64,000 bases of DNA from Catellatospora sichuanensis (GTDB lineage: Bacteria > Actinomycetota > Actinomycetes > Mycobacteriales > Micromonosporaceae): contig NZ_ML660184.1 in the NCBI RefSeq assembly GCF_007483665.1, positions 350,932 to 414,931 on the forward strand, written 5' to 3'. Under the pieces are notes generated by a model. The model was not told where the DNA came from. It saw only the letters and a list, made by a program, of their open reading frames with translations, and did no database searches. Made by a program: the position numbers and the translations under genes. This document shows positions 34,036-42,463 of this stretch, in pieces (within the stretch, counting starts at the first letter, position 1; each line of letters begins with the position of its first letter).

Positions 34036-34740
34036 TTAGCCACGGAGGCCGGTCGACGCCGTCAGCTCGATCACCCCACGCGGCCCGACGCGACCCCGCT
34101 CCGCCCGTGCCACGTTCTGGTACGAGCGGCGGTGCACCGGGCTCGGCCCGTGCTCCTCCAGCGCCGCCTGGTGCTCGGCGGTGCTGTACCCCTTGTGCAG
34201 CGCGAACCCGTACTGCGGATACACCATATCGAGCTGTGTCATGATCCGGTCGCGCGACACCTTCGCCAGCACGCTGGCCGCCGCGACACATGCCGCGACC
34301 TGGTCGCCCTTCCACACCGCGAGGTTCGGCACGCCCAGCCCGTCCACCGGGAAGCCGTCGGTCAGCACGTACGCCGGGCGCGTCGACAGCGCGGCCAGCG
34401 CCCGCCGCATCGCCGCCACGTTGCACACATGCAGCCCGCGCGCGTCGATCTCGTCGGGACCGACGACCACCACCGCGTAGGCCGACGCGGTGGCCTTCAC
34501 CACGTCGAAGATCCGGTCGCGGGTCGCCGGGGTGAGCAGTTTCGAGTCGGTCAGGCCCTCGATCTCGGCCCGCTTGGCGTCGGGCAGCACCACCGCCGCG
34601 GCCACCAGCGGCCCCGCACAGGCGCCCCGGCCCGCCTCGTCGGCTCCGGCCACCACCGCGAAGCCGCGCCGCTGCAGCGCGCGCTCCAGGGCGTAGACGC
34701 CGCCGTCCACGCGCAGCACCGGGCGCGACGGGCTCAGCAC
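34036..34740 (-). CDS. rnhB: ribonuclease HII
   Basis: 234 aa endonuclease removing ribonucleotides from DNA. GADEAGRGACAGPLVAAAVV supplies catalytic Asp34-Glu35, with the further acidic residues in TDGFPVDGLG and SVLAKVSRDRIM following the type-2 pattern. KGYSTAEHQAALEEHGPSPV is also conserved. The GTG at 34740 overlaps the Nudix gene by seven bases. Downstream lies DUF2469. Confidence 0.95.
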   Translation of the reverse strand: MLSPSRPVLRVDGGVYALERALQRRGFAVVAGADEAGRGACAGPLVAAAVVLPDAKRAEIEGLTDSKLLTPATRDRIFDVVKATASAYAVVVVGPDEIDARGLHVCNVAAMRRALAALSTRPAYVLTDGFPVDGLGVPNLAVWKGDQVAACVAAASVLAKVSRDRIMTQLDMVYPQYGFALHKGYSTAEHQAALEEHGPSPVHRRSYQNVARAERGRVGPRGVIELTASTGLRG

Positions 34741-35198
34741 GGGCCGACCCCCGCGCCGTCCAGCACCGCGACCAGGTCGGCCGGGTAGATCATCTCGCCG
34801 GTCTCCCGCAGCTCCGGCACGCTCCACCAGTGGTGGGCGTGCACCCACTGCTGCTCGACCTCGTCGAAGCCACTGGTGTCGACGCGCCACTCGGGCACCC
34901 GTACCAGATAGAAGTCCTGCTCCTGGCGGTAGGAGACGCCGTCGAACGAGAACAGCGCGACCTCCGAGTGCACCGCGGGGCCCAGCTCGGCCGTGGGCAC
35001 GGCCAGGCCGGTCTCCTCGTACAGCTCACGGGCGGCCGCCTGCGCGGTCGTCTCGCCGTCGTCGAGGCCGCCACCGGGGGTGAACCAGTAGTACACGTCG
35101 GGGGCCGTCGGGTCGCTGCCGCGGAAGAGCAGCACCCGTCCGGCCGCGTCCACCAACAGCACCCGTCCGGCCCGCCTCGGCCGGGGCTCCACCTGCAT
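34734..35198 (-). CDS. Nudix hydrolase
   Basis: 154 aa. The Nudix box is complete (GGGLDDGETTAQAAARELYE then ETGL, residues about 42-65: G-x5-E-x7-R-E-x-x-E-E-x-G). WWSVPELRETGEMIYPADLV is a typical C-terminal block of small housekeeping Nudix enzymes. The substrate (oxidised nucleotide, NDP-sugar or other) is unknown. The ATG at 35198 was chosen because it immediately precedes the first strand. Overlap with rnhB indicates an operon with the signal peptidases upstream. Confidence 0.88.
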   Translation of the reverse strand: MQVEPRPRRAGRVLLVDAAGRVLLFRGSDPTAPDVYYWFTPGGGLDDGETTAQAAARELYEETGLAVPTAELGPAVHSEVALFSFDGVSYRQEQDFYLVRVPEWRVDTSGFDEVEQQWVHAHHWWSVPELRETGEMIYPADLVAVLDGAGVGPC

Positions 35199-35251
35199 GT
35201 CATGCAGCCTAATTCGTGCGGCCGGACCGGCACACGCCGGGCGCGGCGGGC

Positions 35252-35893
35252 TCACTTGCCGGGCGACGGATCCGGCACGGCCTCGAAGGTCTCCGGCACG
35301 GTCAGCCAGGTGGCCCGGTCGAACGGCCAGAACAGCACGAACGCCCGCCCGACGAGCGCGTCCAGCGGGATCGTCGCCTGCATGATGTCCTGGTTGTGGC
35401 CGTTGTAGTTGGCCAGCGAGTCGGCGGAGGCCTCGCGGTGGTCGCCCATCACCCACACCCGGCCCGCGGGCACCGTGATGTCGAACGGCTGCGGGGCCGC
35501 CTTGTTGCCCGGGTAGACATACGGCTCGTCCAGCGGCTGCCCGTTGACGGTGATCCGGCCCTGCGCGTCGCAGCAGACGACGTGGTCGCCGGGCACGCCG
35601 ATCACCCGCTTGATGAAGTCCTCCTGCTCCGTGGAGCTGCGCCAGCTCAGCGGTGCCTTGAAGACGATGATCTCGCCTCGTTCCGGCTCACCGAACTCGA
35701 AGGCGAGCTTGTTCACCAGCACCCGGTTGTCGACGAGCAGCGTCTGCTCCATCGACCCGGTGGGAATGTAGAACGTCTGCACCACGAACTGCCGTACCAG
35801 CAGGGCGACGACGAGGGCCACCACCAGCAGGACCGGCAGTTCTTTCCAGAAGGATCCCCGGCCGCTGCGCGGCTTCTTCTCGTCGTCGATCAT
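35252..35893 (-). CDS. lepB: signal peptidase I, copy 1
   Basis: 213 aa type I signal peptidase cleaving Sec and Tat signal peptides. A single N-terminal anchor (LLVVALVVALLVRQFVVQTF) is followed by the serine box IPTGSMEQTLLVDNRVLVNK and the lysine box FIKRVIGVPGDHVVCCDAQG, with VMGDHREASADS closing the active site. It shares most of its sequence with copy 2, lying 55 bases upstream on the same strand, indicating tandem duplication. Confidence 0.94.
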   Translation of the reverse strand: MIDDEKKPRSGRGSFWKELPVLLVVALVVALLVRQFVVQTFYIPTGSMEQTLLVDNRVLVNKLAFEFGEPERGEIIVFKAPLSWRSSTEQEDFIKRVIGVPGDHVVCCDAQGRITVNGQPLDEPYVYPGNKAAPQPFDITVPAGRVWVMGDHREASADSLANYNGHNQDIMQATIPLDALVGRAFVLFWPFDRATWLTVPETFEAVPDPSPGK

Positions 35894-35948
35894 GCGCCGG
35901 AGCCTACGCGGCCCCCGCGCGCCCGGTGACCCCCGGCTCTACTCTGTG

Positions 35949-36584
35949 TCAGCCTCCGGACGCCGGCTCCGGCACACCCGCGAACGTGTCCGGCACCGTC
36001 AGCCAGGTGGTCCGGCTGAACGGCCAGAACAGCACGAAGGCCCGCCCGATCACGGAGTCCACCGGGATCGTGGCCTCCTCGATGTTCTGGCCGTGGTTGT
36101 TGTAGTTGGCCAGCGAGTCGCCCGAGGCCTCGCGATGGTCGCCCATCACCCACAGCCGGCCCTCGGGGATGGTGACGTCGAAGTCCTCGGGCGCCATCTT
36201 GTTGCCCGGGTACACGTACGGCTCGTCGAGCGGGTGGCCGTTCACCTGGATGCGTCCCTGCGGATCGCAGCACACGACACGATCGCCGGGCACGCCGATC
36301 ACCCGCTTGATGTAATCCTCGTGCTCCGGGGTGTTACGCCAGCTTTCGGGTGACACGAACACGATGATCTCGCCGCGCTCCGGCGTGCGGAAGTCGTAGA
36401 CGAGCTTGTTGACCAGCACCCGGTCGTCGAGGTCCAGGGTGTGCTCCATCGACCCGGAGGGGATGAAGAACGTCTGCACCACGAACTGCCGCACCAGGAA
36501 TGCCACGATGATGGCCACACCCAGCAGGATCGGCAGCTCGCGCCAGAACGACCCTTTGCTGCTTTTGGTCTGCTCGTCAATCAC
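35949..36584 (-). CDS. lepB: signal peptidase I, copy 2
   Basis: 211 aa. Anchor LLGVAIIVAFLVRQFVVQTF, serine box IPSGSMEHTLDLDDRVLVNK, lysine box YIKRVIGVPGDRVVCCDPQG and VMGDHREASGDS are all intact. The GTG at 36584 is six residues before the polar/basic leader of the anchor. Copy 1 looks like a recent duplicate of this gene, while copy 3 is more divergent. Streptomyces also has adjacent signal peptidases, which differ in substrate preference; whether these do is unknown. Confidence 0.94.
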   Translation of the reverse strand: MIDEQTKSSKGSFWRELPILLGVAIIVAFLVRQFVVQTFFIPSGSMEHTLDLDDRVLVNKLVYDFRTPERGEIIVFVSPESWRNTPEHEDYIKRVIGVPGDRVVCCDPQGRIQVNGHPLDEPYVYPGNKMAPEDFDVTIPEGRLWVMGDHREASGDSLANYNNHGQNIEEATIPVDSVIGRAFVLFWPFSRTTWLTVPDTFAGVPEPASGG

Positions 36585-36619
36585 GCACGGAGCCTACGCG
36601 GCGAAACTGAAAACAACGA

Positions 36620-37507
36620 TCACCCGTGCTGTGTTGCCTCACCGCGTGTAAGCCTGCGGCGTACCACGAACGCCCCGAGCAGCAGCGGCAGGACCACCGA
36701 CACCGACTCGCCGGAGGCCGGTCGGGCGGCGCCGGCGGCCAGATCGGCGTCCGGCACCTTGTCGAACACCTCCTGGTGGGCGACCGAGCCCCAGCGGCTG
36801 AACGGCAGCGCGACCACCATCGCCTTGCCGATGACGTCGTCGATCGGCACCTGTCCCTGGCAGCGCGAATCCTGCGACACCAGGCGGTGGTCACCCATCA
36901 CGAACAGCATGCCGGGCTCGACGATGACCTCGTCGAAGTCACGCGAGTTGCAGGTCTTGTCGCCCGCCTCGCCGCGCGGGGAGTTGCGGATCACGTACGG
37001 CTCGTCGATGGGGACGCCGTTGACGTAAATCCGACCGTCGACGTCGCAACAGGACACCCGGTCCCCGGGCAGGCCGATGACGCGCTTGATGAAGTCCTTC
37101 TCCCCGGGCTGGCTGATGCCGACGAGGTCGCCCACGGTCCGGCCGAGCTTGGAGAAGAAGCCGGCGTCGGGGTCCGCGCCGTTCTCCGGCGCCCAGTTGT
37201 CGGGGCCCTTGAAGACGATGACCTCGCCGCGGGTGGGGTCGCGGAACTCGTACACCACCTTGTTGACCAGCACGCGGTCGCCGACCAGCAGGGTGTCCTC
37301 CATCGAACCGGAGGGGATGTAGAACGCCTGCATCAGGAAGGTGCGGATGAGGACCGCCAGGCAGAACGCCACCACCAGCAGGAGCGGGAGCTCCTGCCAC
37401 AGCGGCATGCCCTTGCGCCCACGGCGGCTACGGCGGCGGCGCTTCTTCCACTGCTCGCCCGTGAACCCGTCGTCGTGGGATGCCCTGTTGGTGGGGAGGA
37501 GTGCCAC
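36620..37507 (-). CDS. lepB: signal peptidase I, copy 3 (extended)
   Basis: 295 aa, longer than the other two. An N-terminal cytoplasmic leader is strongly basic (KKRRRRSRRGRKG) before the anchor LLLVVAFCLAVLIRTFLMQA. The serine box IPSGSMEDTLLVGDRVLVNK and lysine box FIKRVIGLPGDRVSCCDVDG are intact. There is an extra loop of about 30 residues (GPDNWAPENGADPDAGFFSK) and a C-terminal hydrophobic helix (VSVVLPLLLGAFVVRRR) that may anchor the enzyme a second time. It is first after rplS, in the place of lepB in most actinobacteria. Confidence 0.93.
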   Translation of the reverse strand: MALLPTNRASHDDGFTGEQWKKRRRRSRRGRKGMPLWQELPLLLVVAFCLAVLIRTFLMQAFYIPSGSMEDTLLVGDRVLVNKVVYEFRDPTRGEVIVFKGPDNWAPENGADPDAGFFSKLGRTVGDLVGISQPGEKDFIKRVIGLPGDRVSCCDVDGRIYVNGVPIDEPYVIRNSPRGEAGDKTCNSRDFDEVIVEPGMLFVMGDHRLVSQDSRCQGQVPIDDVIGKAMVVALPFSRWGSVAHQEVFDKVPDADLAAGAARPASGESVSVVLPLLLGAFVVRRRLTRGEATQHG

Positions 37508-37631
37508 AACTGCCGCCGCTCGTGAAGTTCGCCACTTGATGTCGGCCGCAAGCCTAGAAGAACAGAGAACTTTTCGGGAGTCCCGTTCAGCCAGTGATAG
37601 CGAGCTTTAACAAACCAGTGGGTACACGAAA

Positions 37632-37663
37632 CGGGCGGCGCCCCCCGTAGAGGTCACCGCCCG
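37632..37663 (-). terminator. terminator of rplS
   Basis: On the minus strand CGGGCGG (37663-37657) pairs with CCGCCCG (37638-37632) and is followed by TTTCG. It lies 21-52 bases after the rplS stop. Confidence 0.6.
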
Positions 37664-37683
37664 CGAGCGTCGATGGTGCGGTC

Positions 37684-38040
37684 TCAGGAGACCTTGGCCT
37701 CGCGCAGCTCCTTGATCTTCGCCTTCTTGCCGCGAAGGTCACGCAGGTAGTAGAGCTTGGCACGGCGCACGGCACCACGGGTCACGACCTCGACCCGGTC
37801 GATGGCGGGACCGTGGAGCGGGTAGGTGCGCTCGACACCCACGCCGAAGCTCAGCTTGCGGACCGTGAAGGTCTCACGCAGGCCCGAGCCCTGGCGACGG
37901 ATCACGACGCCCTGGAAGACCTGCACACGGGACCGGTTGCCCTCGACGACCCGGGCGTGCACCTTGACGGTGTCACCGCCGCGGAACATCGGGAGGTCGG
38001 TCCGCAGGGAAGCGGCGTCAAGTGCGTCCAGCGTGTTCAT
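37684..38040 (-). CDS. rplS: 50S ribosomal protein L19
   Basis: 118 aa, full length. [60 protein letters not shown] and [19 protein letters not shown] are the L19 core, at the 30S-50S interface. The ATG at 38040 has no strong ribosome site. It is separated from trmD by 160 bases that include the palindrome CCGTCCGCGGACGG, so it may have its own promoter. Confidence 0.97.
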   Translation of the reverse strand: MNTLDALDAASLRTDLPMFRGGDTVKVHARVVEGNRSRVQVFQGVVIRRQGSGLRETFTVRKLSFGVGVERTYPLHGPAIDRVEVVTRGAVRRAKLYYLRDLRGKKAKIKELREAKVS

Positions 38041-38200
38041 CGCTGCATCCTTGAATCTCAGCGCATCGGCTGCCGATACGCGTGTGGGCGATACTGACCC
38101 AGGCGAATGCCGCACGGTGGAGGTGTGGCTTGGGTCCTCGTCGTCGCGCACGGCGTGCCCGACGGACGGCATACGTCACCGTCCGCGGACGGCAACCCCT

Positions 38201-38986
38201 CTACTCTGCCACATCGACCGGGTGGGCCGGAAATCCAGCCTCGTCGAGTAGAGCGAGGTCACGCTTGTCCAGCGCGGCCGGGTCCAGCGCGGCCAGCAGG
38301 TCCGGGCGGCGGGTGGCGGTACGCAGCAGTGCCTGGTCGCGCCGCCAGCGGGCGATCTTCCCGTGGTCGCCGGAGCGCAGGATGTCGGGCACGTCGTGCC
38401 CGCGCCACGACTGCGGCTTGGTGTAGACCGGCGTCTCCAGCAGCCCGTGCGCGTGCGACTCGTCGGCCAGCGAGTCGGCGTTGCCGAGCACCCCCGGGAT
38501 CAGCCGGGTGATCGCCTCCAGCATCACCAGCACCGCGACCTCACCGCCGAAGAGCACGTAGTCGCCCAGCGACACCTCGCTGACCGGCATGCGCTCCGCG
38601 GCGTGGTCGAGCACCCGCTGGTCGATGCCCTCGTAGCGGCCGCATGCGAAGACCAGGTGCGGCTCGGCAGCCAGCTCGTACGCGGTGGCCTGGGTGAACG
38701 GGGCGCCGGCCGGCGACGGCACCACCAGCCGCGCCGGGGTGTCCTGCGGCACGAGCTCGTCGAGAGCCTGGCCCCACGGCTCGGGCCGCATCACCATGCC
38801 CGGTCCCCCGCCGTACGGGGTGTCGTCCACGGTGCGGTGCACGTCGTGCGTCCAGCTGCGCAGATCGTGCAGGTGCAGGTCGAGGACCCCGGTGGTGCGC
38901 GCCTTGCCGATGAGCGACAGCTCCAGCGGGGCGAAGTACTCGGGGAAGATGCTGACGACGTCGACGCGCAAAACGGGCCCCGTCAC
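38201..38986 (-). CDS. trmD: tRNA (guanine(37)-N(1))-methyltransferase
   Basis: 261 aa SPOUT methyltransferase that makes m1G37 and prevents frameshifting. [20 protein letters not shown] begins it; [33 protein letters not shown] and [20 protein letters not shown] form the SAM knot, and [20 protein letters not shown] is the conserved linker. The start overlaps rimM's stop by four bases. Confidence 0.97.
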   Translation of the reverse strand: MTGPVLRVDVVSIFPEYFAPLELSLIGKARTTGVLDLHLHDLRSWTHDVHRTVDDTPYGGGPGMVMRPEPWGQALDELVPQDTPARLVVPSPAGAPFTQATAYELAAEPHLVFACGRYEGIDQRVLDHAAERMPVSEVSLGDYVLFGGEVAVLVMLEAITRLIPGVLGNADSLADESHAHGLLETPVYTKPQSWRGHDVPDILRSGDHGKIARWRRDQALLRTATRRPDLLAALDPAALDKRDLALLDEAGFPAHPVDVAE

Positions 38987-39501
38987 AGGTCGAACAGCCC
39001 ACCGGGCGGGTCGACGACGATCCGCCCGCCGGGCACGTCCACCTCGGGCACGATGGCGCTGACGAACGGGATGAGGCCGGTGCGGCCGTCGGGCATGCGT
39101 ACCACCAGCAGGTCCGACGAGGGAGCGTGGTCGATGCGGGTGACCTTGCCCAGCGGCTCGCCCCCGACGGTGACCACGTCGAGCCCGACCAGCTGGTGGT
39201 CGAGGAACTCGTCCGGGTCCTCCGGTGCGGGGACCTCCGCGGAGTCGACGTTGAGGACCGCGCTCTTGGCCAACTCGGCCGTGTTGCGGTCCGTGATCTC
39301 CGCGAAGGTGACGATGAGCTCGCCCGAATGCGGGCGCGCCTCCTCCACCGTGAGTGTGCCCGGCAGTCCCGCCACGGCGGGCTCGACGACCAGCGTCGAG
39401 CCCACCGCGAAACGCAACGCGGGCTCGTCAGTGCGCGGATGCACCAGGACCTCGCCCCGGATGCCGTGCGCGCGCATGACATGTCCGACGATCAGAAGCA
39501 T
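38983..39501 (-). CDS. rimM: ribosome maturation factor RimM
   Basis: 172 aa. RimM helps assemble the 30S head with S19. The N-terminal RimM domain has [20 protein letters not shown] and a [23 protein letters not shown] strand. The PRC-barrel C-domain has [40 protein letters not shown] and the terminal DPPGGLFDL. It lies 18 bases after khpA and is coupled to trmD. Confidence 0.95.
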   Translation of the reverse strand: MLLIVGHVMRAHGIRGEVLVHPRTDEPALRFAVGSTLVVEPAVAGLPGTLTVEEARPHSGELIVTFAEITDRNTAELAKSAVLNVDSAEVPAPEDPDEFLDHQLVGLDVVTVGGEPLGKVTRIDHAPSSDLLVVRMPDGRTGLIPFVSAIVPEVDVPGGRIVVDPPGGLFDL

Positions 39502-39519
39502 GTGAATGCTGATCCGCCG

Positions 39520-39783
39520 TCAGAATGCGTCGACGATGTCGACACGGATGCCCTTGCCGCCGACCGAGCCGACCACCTGGCGCAGGGCCCGTGCGGTGCG
39601 ACCACCACGGCCGATGACCGTGCCGAGGTCCTCGGGGTGAACCCGGACCTCCAGCCGCGGCCCGCGGCGGTTGTCGACCATACGCACCCGGACGTCGTCC
39701 GGGTGGTCCACGATGCCCTTGACGAGGTGCTCCAGCGCGGGCCGGAGCGCGGCGTCAGCTCTGCTGGTCGTCGCCGGCCGCAA
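39520..39783 (-). CDS. khpA: KH-domain RNA-binding protein KhpA
   Basis: 87 aa with one KH domain: [20 protein letters not shown], then [20 protein letters not shown] with the RNA-binding GRGG loop, and [12 protein letters not shown] at the end. The only suitable start is the TTG at 39783, with TGAGGAG seven bases upstream. It lies inside the end of rpsP, so the genes overlap by 29 bases. KhpA proteins bind RNA widely and often pair with KhpB. Confidence 0.92.
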   Translation of the reverse strand: MRPATTSRADAALRPALEHLVKGIVDHPDDVRVRMVDNRRGPRLEVRVHPEDLGTVIGRGGRTARALRQVVGSVGGKGIRVDIVDAF

Positions 39784-40234
39784 CAGTCTGCTCCTCAGCC
39801 TTGGCCTCGGCCACCGGCTCGACAGCCGCCGGCTTCTCCGCCTTCTCGGCCTTCGCGGCCTTCTTGGCGGGGGCGGCCTTGGCGGGCTCGAGGCCCGCGG
39901 CAGCCTGGGCGGCGGCCTCGTAGGTCGCCTTGCGGTCGGCCTTCGGCGCGGCCATCAGCAGCGGCGGCGGGGCCGGCAGGCCCTTGAACTTCTGCCAGTC
40001 GCCGGTCTTGGAGAGGATGGCGATCACGGACTCGCTCGGCTGCGCGCCGACCGACAGCCAGTGCTGCACCCGGTCCGACTTGACCTCGATGATCGAAGGG
40101 TCTTCCTTCGGCTGGTAGATACCGACGTACTCGATCGCCTTGCCGTCGCGCTTGGTGCGCGAGTCGGCGATGACGATGCGGTACTGCGGGTTGCGGATCT
40201 TGCCCATCCGCAGAAGCCGGATACGAACGGCCAC
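39755..40234 (-). CDS. rpsP: 30S ribosomal protein S16
   Basis: 159 aa. The S16 core is residues 1-85 ([55 protein letters not shown]). The remaining 70 residues are an Ala/Lys/Glu-rich extension ([20 protein letters not shown]), found in actinobacterial S16 but long here. The GTG at 40234 has AGGAGTG upstream. It is first of rpsP-khpA-rimM-trmD. Confidence 0.96.
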   Translation of the reverse strand: MAVRIRLLRMGKIRNPQYRIVIADSRTKRDGKAIEYVGIYQPKEDPSIIEVKSDRVQHWLSVGAQPSESVIAILSKTGDWQKFKGLPAPPPLLMAAPKADRKATYEAAAQAAAGLEPAKAAPAKKAAKAEKAEKPAAVEPVAEAKAEEQTVAAGDDQQS

Positions 40235-40355
40235 GGTTTTACACTCCTGTGGGATTGAGGTGAGCGCCATCGCCCTGCGTGGGGTTGCCGGGCTCCGTTG
40301 CTCGAGACATCGCCGCGCCCCGGAAGTTAGAGGGCAGCCGGAAACGCACCGAATA

Positions 40356-41024
40356 TCAGCTAGTCATTGTGCCAGACGGAACGGGACGGATCGCACGCGG
40401 GCGGGCCCAACCCGCTGTGCGCCGCGGCACCGGCCAGGCGGGATCGGGACGGAAATCACACCAGGTCCCGTCGAACGGGAACCGCCCCGCCTCGGCGATC
40501 TCGATGAGCCGCGCGCCGTCCGCCCGGATCCGGGCCGCGCCGGCCTCGTCCCAGTAACCCGCGTGGCCGGTCCTCGCGGCAAGCTCGTCCTCGTCCTTCC
40601 AGCGCCAGCTCAGGTCCGGCTGGATCAGCACGTCGAGGGCGTTGTCGGCGAAGTCGACCCCGCACACGTCCCCGTCGCGCCAGCGGACGAAGGGGTCCTC
40701 CAGGTTGCCGTACCAGCTGCCGAACTCCCCGCCCGGGAAGAACCACCACACCGACCAGGGCTCCCCCGGCCGCTGCCACATCAGCAGGTCGTTGCCGGCC
40801 CAGACCAGCGGGCGCAGGACCGCGTCCGGGCCCAGCTCGTCGAGGGTGCCGTCGTGGTGGCTGCGGCCGTCCTCGGTCATGATCCGCCAGTACGTCGTGC
40901 CGGCAGGCAGCCACAGCAGCAGCCCACGCTCGCTGTCCTCGACCACCGTGGTGGCCTGGAGAAAGGTGATCCGCCCGCCGCGCCAGCACCGCCGTAGCAC
41001 GGTCTGCCCCGTCTCGAAGTACAT
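40356..41024 (-). CDS. DUF402 domain-containing protein, copy A
   Basis: 222 aa. DUF402 proteins have a small beta-barrel, and some are nucleoside di- or triphosphate phosphatases or hydrolases. Seen here are [40 protein letters not shown], and the DEDELA segment, the acidic set expected for metal binding. [20 protein letters not shown] ends the domain. TAGGGT (41033-41038, minus strand) ends 8 bases before the ATG, so the mRNA is probably leaderless. It has a paralogue 162 bases upstream. Confidence 0.85.
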   Translation of the reverse strand: MYFETGQTVLRRCWRGGRITFLQATTVVEDSERGLLLWLPAGTTYWRIMTEDGRSHHDGTLDELGPDAVLRPLVWAGNDLLMWQRPGEPWSVWWFFPGGEFGSWYGNLEDPFVRWRDGDVCGVDFADNALDVLIQPDLSWRWKDEDELAARTGHAGYWDEAGAARIRADGARLIEIAEAGRFPFDGTWCDFRPDPAWPVPRRTAGWARPRAIRPVPSGTMTS

Positions 41025-41186
41025 GCGCCGCGACCCTACCGGCCCGGCCACGCCGCCGCGGCCCCGCCGACCTCGACACCGGGGCATGGTCGCTGTCCGG
41101 TGCCAAGATCTGGGTGCTGACCTGGCTTTTCGACACGAGACAGCGATCAAGGCGGCGAGGCGGCGATCACGGCCACGAAGCGGCGG

Positions 41187-41837
41187 TCAAGCCCGCATGC
41201 GCGGGCGGTCCCAGCCCGCGGGCACCTCGGCAGGCACCGTCCAGGCCGGGTCGGGCTGGAAGTCGCACCAGGTGCCGTCGAACGGGAACGCGCCCGCCTC
41301 GATCAGCTTGACCACCCGCTCGCCCTCGGCCCGCACCGCCTCGCCGTCGGCCACCCAGTAGTGCCGCGGGTACGCCAGGCGCTCGGCGAACTCCTCCTCG
41401 TCCTTCCAGCGCCAGGACAGGTCGGGGGCGACCACGATGTCGAGGTCCTGGTCCACGATGTCGACCCCGGCCACGCCGCCGTCGTCCCAGCGTGTCCCGG
41501 ACTCCTCGAGGTTGACGTACCACTTGGTGAACCGGCCGTCGTCGTCGCGGAAGAACCACACCGAGTGGTCCTCGCCACGTGGCAGCCACTTGAGCAGGCT
41601 CGGGCCCGACCAGGTGACCTCCCAGAGCTTCGTCTCCGTCTCGATCCACTCCGAGAACGGCATCGCCCGCAGGCCGCGCCGGTCGACCGCGAGCCGGTCC
41701 AGCATCGGCGCGCCGCGGGGCACCCACAGCAGCAGGCCCTGCTCGTCGTCGGCGGCGACCACGGCGGTCTTGAGCAGGCCGATCCGGTGGCCGTGGAAGT
41801 GGCGGTGCAGGATCACCCGTCCGGGTTCGAAACGCAT
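41187..41837 (-). CDS. DUF402 domain-containing protein, copy B
   Basis: 216 aa, same architecture as copy [50 protein letters not shown] and [20 protein letters not shown]. The shared DLSWRWKDE and [10 protein letters not shown] blocks show they are paralogues. TAGGGT (41844-41849, minus strand) lies 6 bases before the ATG, another leaderless-type start. ACTTG and CAAGT flank the presumed -35 region at 41857-41872. The physiological substrate is unknown. Confidence 0.85.
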   Translation of the reverse strand: MRFEPGRVILHRHFHGHRIGLLKTAVVAADDEQGLLLWVPRGAPMLDRLAVDRRGLRAMPFSEWIETETKLWEVTWSGPSLLKWLPRGEDHSVWFFRDDDGRFTKWYVNLEESGTRWDDGGVAGVDIVDQDLDIVVAPDLSWRWKDEEEFAERLAYPRHYWVADGEAVRAEGERVVKLIEAGAFPFDGTWCDFQPDPAWTVPAEVPAGWDRPRMRA

Positions 41838-42034
41838 GTGCCAACCCTAGCGAAGAACTTGATTGACCAAGTCGTACGACACTAGAGTCGATCCGTCGCG
41901 ACAGCACCACAGCACCACCCCCGGCCGCTATGGGAGAGCGGAATGGGCGGCTCACCACCGGACTACCGGACCGGATGGGAGTGGGGGCCGCTCCTGAGTA
42001 TCCCTATCGCAGTCACGCTCAGGAGGACGTGGGA

Positions 42035-42409
42035 ATGTCGATTCCCGTCGAACAGCACCAGCACGCCGAACACAAGCGCATCCAGAAGATCGACGAGGAT
42101 GCGACCATGGTCATCGTGCAGGTCGGCGAGATCGCCGAGACGCAGCGCAAGCACACCGCGATGCTCGAGCGGCACACCGTGTACCACCAGCAGCACCGGT
42201 CCGACCTGACCGGTCTGCGGCGCGATCTGGAGGACACCCGCGCCGAGATGAACGCACGCTTCTCGGCACTGGACGACGACGTCGCCGGCCTGAAGACCGA
42301 CGTCACCGGCCTGAAGACCGACGTGTCGGCCCTCAAGACCGACGTGTCGCAGATCAAGGACACACTTGGCGTGATCCTGTCGCGCCTGCCGGAGCAACCG
42401 GCCGCGTGA
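42035..42409 (+). CDS. heptad-repeat coiled-coil protein
   Basis: 124 aa, hydrophilic. Helical with RIQKIDEDATMVIVQVGEIA and a Gln/His-rich segment (HTAMLERHTVYHQQHRSDLT), then RRDLEDTRAEMNARFSALDD. The end has three consecutive seven-residue units LKTDV(T/S)x before IKDTLGVILSRL. The heptads give a trimeric or dimeric coiled coil, with Asp and Lys in the solvent positions. The ATG at 42035 has AGGAGG at the right distance. No known domain. Confidence 0.72.
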   Translation: MSIPVEQHQHAEHKRIQKIDEDATMVIVQVGEIAETQRKHTAMLERHTVYHQQHRSDLTGLRRDLEDTRAEMNARFSALDDDVAGLKTDVTGLKTDVSALKTDVSQIKDTLGVILSRLPEQPAA

Positions 42410-42413
42410 GATG

Positions 42414-42453
42414 ACGGAAGCGGCCCCCGGAGCCTGCCGGGGGCCGCTTCCGT
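42414..42453. terminator. bidirectional terminator
   Basis: ACGGAAGCGGCCCCCGG (42414-42430) pairs perfectly with 42437-42453 across a six-base loop. It lies between the convergent coiled-coil gene and proS. Confidence 0.85.
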
Positions 42454-42463
42454 GTCGATCAGG

